Below are positions 39,181-51,000 of a stretch of DNA of 64,000 nt, piece after piece. A model generated the notes under the pieces. The model worked only from the letters and a program-made list of their open reading frames with translations, did not search any database and was not told where the DNA came from. The translations under genes and the position numbers were made by a program. Positions within the stretch are counted from its first letter, which is position 1. Each line of letters opens with the position of its first letter. Source of the DNA: Gavia stellata (Eukaryota; Chordata; Aves; Gaviiformes; Gaviidae); the NCBI RefSeq assembly GCF_030936135.1, contig NC_082602.1, forward strand, positions 744,001-808,000. The letters are read 5' to 3'.

Positions 39181-39308
39181 ATTTTTTTTATACATATATA
39201 TAAAAAATATTTGTGTATATATACCAGGTATGTGTACATGCAAAGAGCTACTCCGGGCATTGGTTTTTAGTCTGTGTATATATGTAAAAATGTATATATT
39301 TTTTTTTT
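39181..39308. repeat. AT-rich TA/TG microsatellite-like block
   Basis: There are two related AT-rich segments with TATATATA and GTGTATATAT motifs and T-runs (39181-39230 and 39274-39308), with about 45 bases of ordinary sequence between them. The two halves resemble each other loosely. It is a simple-sequence region with no coding content. Confidence 0.75.
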
Positions 39309-42300
39309 AAAGCAGGATGGGGTAAGCAAGCTTTGATGAGAAGAGGCATTAATTTCTTCCTGTCCCGTCAAGTAATACCATGCCCATCTCATTTGTGAGA
39401 TGATTTGGTTATGTAGGCAATAGCAAGAAGGCAGACCATAACAAAACACACTCTTATCAAACATCTCCTTACAGCACTGTAATCATTGTAATCACTGTAA
39501 ATCATTAACGTGTGGTCCCAGTGCTTGTCAAAGCCGCTAAAGAGGTTTCTCACCCCTGAAACTCCCTTTTTCCAGGAGGTAGGAAGTGAAGTTACTTTCA
39601 GATCTTGGTTTCTTGCATGGGTGTTTGTTGCTGTCATGGTTTCAGTACTGGTTAATAAAGTGATGTAGTCCAGTGGATTAAGGATGGGAGAGGATCTCCT
39701 CCCCCGTGCACAAAGAGTAAAGCGCCTTCCTAAGAGAGCAGCTCGAACTAAGGCAGGCCAGGCTGCTTGGTGCGACCAACTCGTGCATTGCCGTCGTGCT
39801 GGAGGAACCGTGGATAATGTTTTTATTTCACGTGAGCAAGAAACTTGTGCTCTGAAGCACTTTTGGGTGGGGGGAAATCGGTGTTTCAACTCTTCGTCAA
39901 AGTAACTCGAGGCCAGGAAGAGTTTTGCAGAAAATCGCGACTAAGCCGCATGGTTATCCACAAACCGAGAAGAGCAGCCTGCTTTTCTGGGCTGTTGCTG
40001 ATGTATGTAGGGGCGGAACAGCTTCTCAGACCTACCTACCACTTGTGCTGCGTCCGGATGTGGGCCGTTGTGTTCATGGTGGGGTTTCTCTCCCCTGGCC
40101 ACAGCAGCAGCGCGGCAGTTGCTGAATCACATCGGTTTCTGCTGCTTACCTACCTGTAAATACTGTAACATATTAATGAAACTTAATTTTAAATGGGTTT
40201 ATGGCTGATGGGCTGTTTTGCTCAGCAGCTTTGTTTCCTGGGATTTGAATCTGCTTGAGCTGGGAAGATTTGCTGTGGGTCTTGCTGTGCTTAAATCCAC
40301 ACCAGACTTCTGTTTTGCCAGACTTTTTGTTTCTGTAGGCATGTAAGAAATGGATTTCTCCGAGGCATTTGATACTTATAATCTGTAGAGTCCTGTCTGC
40401 ATTTGCTTTAAGTTTTGATCGACGGTCAGTAAGCCTATTTTGCGCAAGTAACTCGAAGTATAGAAAGTAAGTAGCGTATGAAAACACATTATATGGAGAA
40501 CAGCAAAAGTAGCCTCATTTGCAATGTTTGCAGCTGTTGTTTGAACAAGAGAAAAAGGGCTTAGCTCAAGAAGGGCTTAAGCTATCCTAGTTGCCCACAT
40601 CCAAGAGCGTGACTCAAAACTTCCCGCTAACTCTTAAGCTCCCTGAATCAGCGTTGGAGTTGTGTCTTGCCCTCCCCAAGCTGTGTGTGTTTCAGGTGCC
40701 GAGCTCTCAGCCCGGCTGTCTGATGCCAAAGGTCTGCCCAGTCCTACAAGGAGACTTTCAGTTTTCTCACTGAAAATGCCTGGTCCTAATAAGACCTTTG
40801 AGAGCACAGCTCAGAAACCTGGACCTCACTTTAAAAAAAGAAAAGGCAAACCCCAAACCCAAAAGCCTGTTTCATGACATTCCGCGTGGCTCAACACCTT
40901 GCACAGCCTGTGTTCTGCGTCCCCGGCTTTCCCCCGTCCGCCTGCGAAAGCTCAAAGCTGCTCTTGCTATTCAGGAAAGTGCCCTTTTTGCTTGGCTAAC
41001 TTTACAGGGTGGCCGCACATTACCTTTTTAAAGCTGTTCTACCATGTGAGGAGAGAATTCAGGATTTCACGTGTGTCTGTGTTACACCTAACGCCAAGTG
41101 CCTGAAGGAGGAGATAGCCAAACCTGGAGGAGAGGATGAATCCAATCCTTTCCCCAAGAAATGGGAGTTTGTTGAAGGAGGTCTGTGTACTGCGGATGTC
41201 CCAGCGAGAGCTCTCAAGTGCTGTATCAAATCGTAGCGCTGGCTTGCAGAAGGCAGGAGCGGTCTCTCCATCTCTGTCCTGGGAGAGCCAGCCAAGGCAG
41301 AAGAAGGTCCACACTCTGAATCTTTGCTTAAGCCTTTCTCCTTTGAGTTTTTAGGGACAAGAGGTGCTGAGCGGGATCCCAGTTGGTTTGTGTGAGCCAG
41401 GAGAGTGGCAGTCCTTTGGACACGTTCGGTAAGAGCCGTCGTGGCCGCAGGGGACGGGGGAAAAGGAAAACAACCCGGTTCCTCCTTGGCTACCTTCAAC
41501 TGTGGGTTCGGGTTAGTGTTTGAGAGTGTCTCTGCTGCCCCTTGTGCACTTACCGCCGGCCTGTAGATGATTTTTTTTGCCAGGAAAATTGGCCCGATGG
41601 AGCACTCGGTTGTCTCCAGCTGCTTTCTACAGCTGTCTGCATGGCAGAGAAGGTGGGGGAGATGGCTCTGGTTAAAAATAGAAAGGCAGATTAGGAAACT
41701 TGAGGTATGGTTTCAACATACAGCCAAGCTGCTCTGACAACTCGCTGCTGCCACCGAAAGGGGAAGGACTTGCTTATGCTTGTGAGACTGTGCAGCCAAC
41801 TGGTTCGGCCGCCCAGCCCAGCAGAAACCCAGGAAAAGAGCAATTTTTCCGCCCTGCAATCACCCAGGCGCAAGAGAGGAAGGTAGGGATACAAAGCAGG
41901 AGGGTGGGGATGCCTCCGAGAAAAGGCTTGTTGAACTCCAGTAGCCCGAGTTCAGGTGCACAGGGGCTGGAGCTGAATTCAGGTGAGCAGCTCCAACGCT
42001 TCGCGTCGGTAAGGTCAGCTCTCCTGTGTGCTCAGCTGGGGTTTAAAATCACAGCTACGGCGCCCGTGCTGCCGCTTCTAGCTGGGGCTGAGCTACTTCA
42101 GGTTAATCTACCCAAGTTAAGAGCAAAGCCTTAAGGAGATCTACTTTGCTGTTTGAATCGTTCATATTCTGATAGTTTATGGGGAGAGTTTGTGTAGTTG
42201 GGAAAAAAAACCACATAAAAAGTACTGGGGCCTTAATTTCACTTACGAAATGTCAATGTCTTGCTTGGTTATAATATTACGCTCCTATAAGAGACTTTAT

Positions 42301-42770
42301 TTTTCAATAAGCATGTGAAGTGTCAGGAGAAACGTAGTCAACAAGGAAGCCAAGGGTAAATCTATTGTGCACTTTGTAAGCAGTGAGCTTTTTAAGCATT
42401 GCTTGTAGTAAGTGGCCGTTATACCGTACTTTGTCAGCAGCTCTTCACTCAGCATTTATCGCTATTCTTCGTGGTTATCACTGGTCCTCGTAACTTTGTC
42501 TGGATATATTTTCTGTTGCCTTCCCTAAAATAAGGGCAAAATCCAGTTAAGGAAATTTTTTTTGCTGAAAAGTTTGTTTCCTGATGCTTTTTATGTCTTT
42601 GGGTTTGGGGTTTTGGGTTTATTTTTGTTTGCTTTCTCTTTTTTAACTCTTTGTCAGTCTTGAGAACGGTGTGATTTTTCGAGCTGCTCCTTGGTTCCGA
42701 CGAGCTCCTCTTGCTGTTATCACACGTTGATAACCAGTGAGCCATCCTGTTCAGTGCCAAATGAAGAAGG

Positions 42771-42824
42771 AAATATCCAGGGATATTTCAGATATCCTAG
42801 ATATCCATCCTAGACGGATCCTAG
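42771..42824. repeat. Short hairpin followed by three ATCCTAG repeats
   Basis: Perfect 8-base arms AAATATCC (42771-42778) and GGATATTT (42781-42788) flank a 2-base loop. They are followed by three copies of ATCCTAG at 42794, 42807 and 42818. The block is compact and distinct from its flanks. I see no known element that it belongs to. Confidence 0.7.
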
Positions 42825-45028
42825 AAACCAGCAAGCGCGTCGTACCAAGCATCCCCTGCGCAGGACGTGGTGGAGGGAAAATAGCGGTTAGTTCAACGTA
42901 ACTAAATAATGTTTAGCTATATACTATCTAGTTCAGAAAACCTGTGACGTAACACTTTCCCTGAGCAAATGACTTGGAGAAAAACGTCATTTATTCTTTT
43001 CAAGGGGCTGTAGATACAAGCATATCTAGAGCTTGGTGGAATTTGGTATCGAGGCAAATTTTACCTCTTGATTTGCAAAACTGGAATTATTCTTTGTTTT
43101 AAAAGTGAATATAAGAATTCAAGTTACTTTTCTAGCCTCTGGACAAGAATCCTGAAGACAAGCAGCTAGTTTTAACTCAGTTACGTTTCATAATGCTTCA
43201 GGGTGCTTTCTCCTTGTTACTGGGCTGTTTTTCATAACCAGGAGTGAAAATTCACTGGTCCCAGTGATACATATAACACTGTTTTCTTGTAAATTTAAAA
43301 AAATCACTTTAGCTGCCAAGCAGATTTTTCACTAGTGAGAATGTTGACACTGTTACACTTTATTAATGTTTAAAAAACATCAAGTTGAACCCAGTTAAAT
43401 CCAATTTATTTATGTTGGGGGAGCTGATGCTTTGGGATTGGTGAGTATTGAGCATCAAGGATGAAGAGGATTTAGTAGGAAGACCACCAGCTCGTGAAAT
43501 TTGGTGCAACTTTGGTTTCAGTTTCTTAGTCTTACCAGCTCTCTGGGTTTTTTCCTTATTATTTCTAACTCCTTTTGTGTTTTGAAATGTTCTCTTTTAA
43601 TCTCAGCCACGTGCTTTTCTTTGGGGACATTGGTTTGTCTGTTCTAAACGAGTCACACCCTACCTAAATCCGCAGTGAAATCCTGGCACTGTTCAGGCCT
43701 CTGCAATGTGTTTGCATGTCGTACTTAAGTTAGAACAGCAAAGATCTGACCTGGGCAAGCCTCAGGAAACTTTATTTTGTGTTAATAGAGTTGCAGAGAG
43801 AGAATGGAGAGACGCTTTGGATGGTGAGAGTATCTCCAGTCCTCTTAAACTTGAAGCTAAGGAAAGCAAATAATATATTGCAAATGCAAAATGAGAAATG
43901 AAAGCAACTTTCTGCTGTGTTAGAGTTTCTTTGTCTTCACGGTTCTCCTTGCAGTTTCAGAAGACATAAGATGTGTCACTGTTTGCTAGGGACTAGATTT
44001 TAGAGAGATGAAGAAGCTCTTCTAGGGAGGCTAGAGTAAACCCTCATAACCCAGGAGAACAGTTTTCCCCTGTTTTGATTTCTCAGCTACTAAATTTACA
44101 TAAACAACCCTCTCCCAAACCATATATATTTTTAAATGATAAAATTATATCTTCCCTGTATAATAAAAATATAATTGTCTAGCAAAGGGACTATTTGCAA
44201 ACATTTTCCCTGTATGTGGTGGCCTGGCTTTTGCAACTTGTGAGGCAAAGGTGGGAAAAGAATCGATCTGGTAATTCAGGGTTACTTAAGCTAAAAGTAC
44301 GCAGTTACTGAATTAGATTTATCTGGGAGAAAAGTAACGCAGGCTCAGACTTTTGTTAATGTTTAATGTTCTGTAACGGTCTTCCTCAGGCATAATTGAG
44401 CCATCAGCGCAGGAGCGATCCCGTCAGAGGAGCTTATTTTGAGTGATTACAGAGCCCGCTTTGCCTTTCATTTCGGTGCAGCTTGAGCTAATTGATGAAC
44501 AGGGCCATAATTTATTTACAGTCCTCGGGATCCTTTCAGACTGATTCTCCTTTGGTCTCGTTTGGGATGAATACTCCTGATTTTTCTTCCTGATTTTTTT
44601 TTTTTTTCTTGATTTTGCTAGATTCCAGCATAATACAGTTTGTCTCCTACAGCTTGCTCTACTGATGAATCATGGATCTGCATCAATAAATCCAGCTCTA
44701 TGCAGAGCTTTGAAATAGGGAGGAACTCCTGTCTATAAGTACCTTTCGAAATAGGTAAGCAGGAGTGATTTTTATACTCAGAAATCACTTTGGGTATGAA
44801 GGTGACTTTCAGTTCTGTTGAATCTCTGAATAATCAGGGGAGGAGGCAGCCGTGAACGGATGCGTGGCTTTGGGTTTTCCCCGTGCTTGGGGCAGACCTG
44901 CTATTTCTGGAGCTTCAGCAGGAACCTGTTGAGCTTTATAGTCCTGTATGGTGGGAAAGAGTAGTATGGAGTCCCTTAAAGACCTGAGCACTGCTGTCTT
45001 GGACCTTCGCATGTCCTGTCCTAGAGAA

Positions 45029-45076
45029 GTTGATGGTTGGACTTGATGATCTTTTCCAACCTTAGTGATTCTGTGA
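45029..45076 (+). mobile_element. CR1 3' tail remnant, sense
   Basis: Only the last 48 bases of a CR1 are present: GTTGATGGTTGGACTTGATG, then CTTTTCCAACCTTAGTG and the tail ATTCTGTGA. They match the 3' ends at 14.7 and 33.1 kb except for the loss of about nine bases (ACAGGTCTT) in the middle. This is either an extreme 5' truncation on insertion or a deletion remnant. Confidence 0.85.
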
Positions 45077-48000
45077 AGTTGCTTGTACAGTTCAGCACAG
45101 TCTTCATCCTGATCTCGTTCATCTGGCTGCAAGTTAAAGGGCACTTTGCAAATATGGAGTAGTAAAAAGGTAGTCTGAAAATACATTTAGGCCACACCCT
45201 AATTTTCAAGATGCAAGGTTGTTTTCAACTAGATACGCGGTTAGTTTTCACGACTGAACTTTGAGGTGCCGGCCGCCAGTTGTTTGAAAGCTGCTGTGCC
45301 TTTTGAATCGAATTTTGCAAATACAAGGAAGGAAAGATGTTGTGCCTTGTAAACATGAGCACTGCAACCGTATTACTCGTCAGTTGGCTGCCTGAAATAA
45401 AAAAAGAATTAGGAAAAAGAAGATGCCAGTGATTAGGGGCAAGTCTTCCGTAGGTAGCTATTACTCTTCCCCAGGGAATTTTGCCAAAGCAATACTGCTA
45501 ACACTTGAAACTGTAAAGACATTGTGTTTGTGCTCACGTGCATGGCAAAGTGCTGGAAAACGGATACAGCGATGAGTTTCAATAGGGCAATTCATAACTA
45601 CTGTCACATCTTCAGGCAGCTTTGCAGGGAAATCTGACGGAAGCATCATTTCAGCCATTCTGGCTCAATTACCAAACCGGTGAGTGTCCTGCCATCCCAT
45701 TGCAAGTGTTATATTTGGTGAAGATCCACGCCAAAATCATCAAATGTTTGTCTTGAGGTTTGATTTTTGCCTTTCACCCCTTTGGCCTGACTAAATAATA
45801 CATGAACCAAAGTGGTTTCTGCTATTTCTAGGCAGCGTGGATCACAAAGGTGAATATAAATGCAACACTCGTTAATATAAAACTTCCTTGCCTGCTAACC
45901 GAGCCTGAAGTCTGTGCCCTCCATTAGGGGACATAAGTCCTGTTGGCCTCAATGATTTATGCAGTTTCTGCAATAACAGGGCCTGCTGCTTACGGAAGTG
46001 CATGCATTTATATTTTACGTCTCCGCCTGCCCTTCATATTTTATTTAACGAAGAGTGTAAGGAAATTGGTTACTTGGCAAAAACTGGCTTTTAGTGAACT
46101 AAGGAAATGCGAGTTTCCTGATACTTTTTTTTTTTTTTTTGGGCTGACGCTATGTGTGTGGTGCTCCCCTCTTTCTCAGGATCTTTCTACATATTGATCC
46201 TTCCTCGTTACACCTCTCGAAAGTGAGGAGAGCCTTCAGCCCTGCTGTTGACACCCTGTCTCCTGCCGATCACGTTGTGCCCCACGAGGAGGGCAAGAAA
46301 TCCCCGTAACAGATGGGAACGTGATATCCTTGGACTCTCCTATAGCTGCTGACTTTTCTGGTCCGAGATCAGCATTTTTCCCCTTTAAATCTTAATTCAC
46401 CTGGTGCTGTGCGCGTGGCACGTCTTGCGTTTCAGCTGGGATGAGACAGGCTGTGTTGCCCATGTGCATGTGCTGCGGCTGGACCGGGCTGGTTCAGGTG
46501 CCAACCGTTGCGTTTGCTGTTTGCTTGTTTTTGATGGGAGATGCTCTTTTACTCTTGGGCTGTTGCTGTGAGGTCAGGCTTTTGCGATTTGGCTGCCGAA
46601 GACTGATTCAGACCAGCACAAGTTTTTCTCCGGATCAAATTAAATCAAGTCCCTACGTTGTTTCACTAATGACGTGAAATAAAACCTATAATAACACGCT
46701 TTTTTTCGGTGCTGTTGTGGTGCTGTGTAGGGTGTGCTGCATATTTCATCAGGATTTCTGCCCCAGTACTCTTATCCCCTCGCCCACATTAAATATTTGT
46801 GCATGTAGGGATTTTCAGACCCAGCGAAAAGGTTGGGGAGTGCCCAAGGACAGATAATAATATACTTGCTTTTAAAAGCAAATTTCATGTGTACTTACAT
46901 TCTGTGCAACCTCTGGTAATACAGCCCCACCCTCACCCCCCCAAAAACCACCCAAACTAAAAAAAAACAACAACCCAACAAAGGCCAAACGCAAATTACT
47001 GTGACTGTTCAATGTCTTTTGGTGTGAACACTTCACAGTACTTGATCTGATCGTTTCCAAAATAGTACTTTTTTTCTCCATCAGTAGTCATTTCAACAGC
47101 TCTGTATTGCTTAGAGGAGGAGCACTGGCATTACCGGAGTAGTGATGGTGAATTTTCGTGATCTTTCTACATGTAAGATTATTTCTTTTTTTTATGGCCT
47201 CTTATTAAAATGCTATATTTTATCAGGTTTATATGGTCTTGGAGATGTTCTCAGGATTTACCTAAAAGATGCACGTCAGAGCATGGTTCAAGGATAGTCC
47301 CCTAAGAGCAAGTCTGACCATGGGATGGGTGAAAGCAGCAGCTACGTCAGGTTGGCTCCCATTTGTTTTGTACTCTTAAAATATTCGGTTTACTAATGTG
47401 TTTCGGAGGCGTATATACATTTCCCAGGCCTTGAGGGGAGTGCTGTGTAGTCATGGAGCCTGTCACGAGGTGGCTGGACGGGGCTTTACTGGCGTCCCGC
47501 TCTCAAGGGCTCCTTGTCAGATGAGTTTCTGCAGTATGATAACATCCTAACCCCTCCGCTGCTCGGATGAGCCCCTGCACATTAGAAACATCAGCGTGAT
47601 TGTTATTCCCTTGTCTTATTTGCTTACTCAGGTACGCAGCAGGGATATTGCATCCTGCTGGACATCTCCAGAGAGTGCGTCTTTGGAGTATTTACCTACG
47701 GGAAGGGCTTATTCCCAGCGAGCCTTTTGCATCTTGCTGCTGAAGGTTGATTTAAAGGAGTATTGCGCTCTCCTGTGCGGCTGCTGCTTCCTTATCTACT
47801 TTGCCATTCATCTTTTAGCTTCAGCCTCAGCAGCTTTTTCCGACCGCGCTTCGCTTCTCTTGCGATCTCCCATCCTTTCCCACTAGTCAGCAGAGCCGTG
47901 ACTTCGTGGCCGACACCGATCCGTCTGGGAGAGGGGAGCTTCGCTCCGCTCGGCGAGGCAGGTCAGAGTTCGGCTATTTTTGAGCCGCACCTCATCGGCG

Positions 48001-51000
48001 TTTACTGCCTTGCTTTCGTTAATACCTTGCTAATCTGGGCTTCACCCATCTGCTTGCAGAAAGCTACGGTGTCCACGTGACCGCAGATTTAAATCCTTCC
48101 TCCTCTCCCTCCCTCTCGTCTCCTTCCCTGCAATTTATTTGGGTTCCTCTTTCTGTGGCTGGAAGGAGAATAGTGCCGCTGGGTTTCTGCAGTTCTCTTG
48201 CTGCTGTAAACGAGCAGGGCTTGTCCTCCTTATTGCATGTTAACCTATTTGTGTAACAGGAGCTACGAAGCCCGGTCTTGTTTTTGCAGACAAGCAGCTC
48301 AGTGGTCTTTTCGGAACGACCCGCATCCCTTCATTGATTAAATGGTTAATTCACGTGTCTACTTTCTGGCAAGCAATGCTGATTTTTTTTTTTTTTAATT
48401 TTTTTTCCTTGCAAGGGTGGATGCAGCTTTTCAATTCCTAAAGCAACTGAAATTATCTGAGCAATTTGATTTGTTTGCTGCGAGCACCGTGTGGATGGTT
48501 CACCGCAGGGAGCTACAGTTGTTACGTGCTCGATAAAGCGTACGCGCTGTGACGTAGTCCGTGGATGCTTACGTCGGGGTGGATCGTGGAAATGACATTA
48601 TGTCTAGCGCTGTGCTGTAAGCCCTTAACTCCTCCCGCCTAATGTACATTTTAATGAAAGGAAACACGGATTTTGAGGAGTGCATCATACAGTTCGTAGT
48701 GTACAGCTCTGTTTGCCTTCTTTTAGTTAAAAGAAAATGTTTAGACGAGTGAGCAAAGTTTGCTAGAGGCTGCGCACTCGTGCTAGCAGCTGGACGATCA
48801 CGTGCTGATGATAGCAGCCTGGGTCTGGTCCCTCCATCCTTTCTGTGGCTGGAGAGAGGTGTCACATGAACCACCATCTCAGGAGTCATCTGACTTAGGT
48901 ATTTTTGATCGTTTCTGGTTGTGAAGGGTGAACAAACTGCTGACTGAGCTTTGCACTCTATTTTTGAGTCGCTTTGCAGCAGTTTTATGGGCTATGGGTA
49001 GGTAGTGGATGCTAGTGTTCTCCAGGGGGGGCAGTTTGTGAGATGAAATACTGTTTTTATTTAAGTACTATTTTTAAATGTTGCTTAATTTTCGTGACAC
49101 GAATGCAAGCTGGTTGTACTTACCCGGTACCTCGAGCTGAGATTCTCTTGTTTGGCTGGAATTACAGGTTACTTTGTGAACTGATTTAATTGACGCATTC
49201 AAAACCTACCAGTTCAGCGTGTCATTCTGTTACGCAGTCATCCAGTCTTTCGTGTTCGCTGTGCCAGATAGTGGAGTCACTACCTGCAGAAGAAAGGATG
49301 GCGGAGAGCCGCCCTGCCTGAGATACTCACTGGGATCGTAACGAGTTGCTGATGGACCTCTCCATAAAGATACTAGGAGAACATGACGCAGGTGCATCTC
49401 CTATACCCCAAGTGTGTTGCTAGAAAAAAAAACCATGAGGTAATTGGATGTCTGCAGGAGGAACTTATTTCCGAGGCTTTCAGTTGGTTACTGAAATATT
49501 CATTGTTTCCAGAACAGTTAAATAGCAGGAAGTTTCTTATCTTTCCTTATTTGTGAACATAGTTGATCGTTACTTTGAGCGGAGAGGAATATTTAAAATA
49601 TTAAATACTCGGCAGACTTTGAACCCTACTATAATGTTTTCAAGTGATTCTGCTTGTGGTCTTGGAAATTGTTGGATACCTGTTAGTACACCCAGTTGCC
49701 ATCACTGGCAGCCTGGAAGGAAGCATGTTTTAAGTGTTTGCCAGATATTTTAAGAGCACAAACCAGTTAAAAATGTTAGGAACACTTAATGTTTTAGGGA
49801 GGAAGTTTGTGCATATCTGTTCTTTGGGTTCAATGCTGAATTGTGGTCAGAAGCAAGATTGAAGTAGGATTTGCCGGTGTCCCAGGATAATCAGTGGGAG
49901 GGATGGCATGTCTGACGTAGATTGAGAGCAGCTGCCTATGGATAGTCTATGGCATTAAGATCTGGAGTCCGATACAGAGATAAAGCTACTTTTCAGCACT
50001 GGGGGAGGAATATCTTGGGTTTCTGAAGTCCAAATTCTGAAATTTGGAGCTTGTTGTAGCATCAGCATGTCACATTCGGTGGCGGCAGCAGCAGTCCTGA
50101 AACACCAAGCAATGATCATGAGATTATCTATAAAAGGCAAAAAAATAGGGACCCTGAGAGCAGGGACCAGAGCTAGTCTGAATTGGAATCCCTTTCTGGC
50201 ACTCTTGCTTTCAAAGGAGGTGATGGCTGGACTGAAGAGGAGAGAGGATTCGTCTCTCGAGCAGCACTGGATTTTGCTGAATGAACACGAGCGTGTTTTT
50301 GCCATCAAGTCAAACGCCGACAGCGGCAGATCTCCACTGCAAACAGCGAGATTTGGCATCCGCGTGACTGGCAGCGAAGAGAACAAGGAGGGTGGCTGAA
50401 GTTTGGCAAGCGAGCCGAGAGATATTTTTCTCGCTTGTAGCATTAACCACAAAAGGAAGATGTCAGGGCAGTTCGTCTGAATTTTCAGTAGATCTGGCTC
50501 TAGTAAGACAAGTTCCTATCGTTAAGGTTGTACACCCGTAACTCGGCAATCAAAAATGTGCTTTTGGGTTTTCTTTTTTTTTTTTTTTCCTCTTTTTCTA
50601 GCCTTTCCTGGGTTTCTGGTTGCTCTAGACCAACTGTGCAGTAAGTGTATTCCTCTCCTTCATACAGACAGATGTCTTCCAGATCTAAATATTTGATTTA
50701 TGGTACAACTCTGAACAGGTATTGCTGGGAAGAGGAGGAATACGTGTTCAAAAATCAGGTTAGGACTATTTGTACCACAAATAATCTTGAATACTTGTGG
50801 TGTTCTGTCTTTCAGACCAGGGATCAGTATGTGTTATATGAAACTAAATTAATAAAGACAAACCCAGGGATCATTTTGTTTTATAAGGGTAATAGCACTG
50901 AAAATTAATGATGTTGATGTTGCGCCTTTTGGATGGGTTTATGAATAGTAACAGCTGAAATGCAAAGAACGGCATCTTGCATGAAGATTTATAGATATTT

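Larger units (their letters stand above)
38093..45028. other. Intron-like non-coding DNA after the CpG island
   Basis: No recognisable gene. Contents include T-runs near 38227 and 44588, an AT-rich microsatellite-like block at 39181-39308, small tandem repeats at 39476-39506 (a 10-base ACTGTAATC-type unit), a G/T-rich tract at about 42598-42625 and a small hairpin-plus-repeat block at 42771-42824. The open frames at 39.4-42.1 kb are of ordinary length and lack domain signatures. If the CpG island is an SGMS1 promoter, this is SGMS1 intron. Confidence 0.65.
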
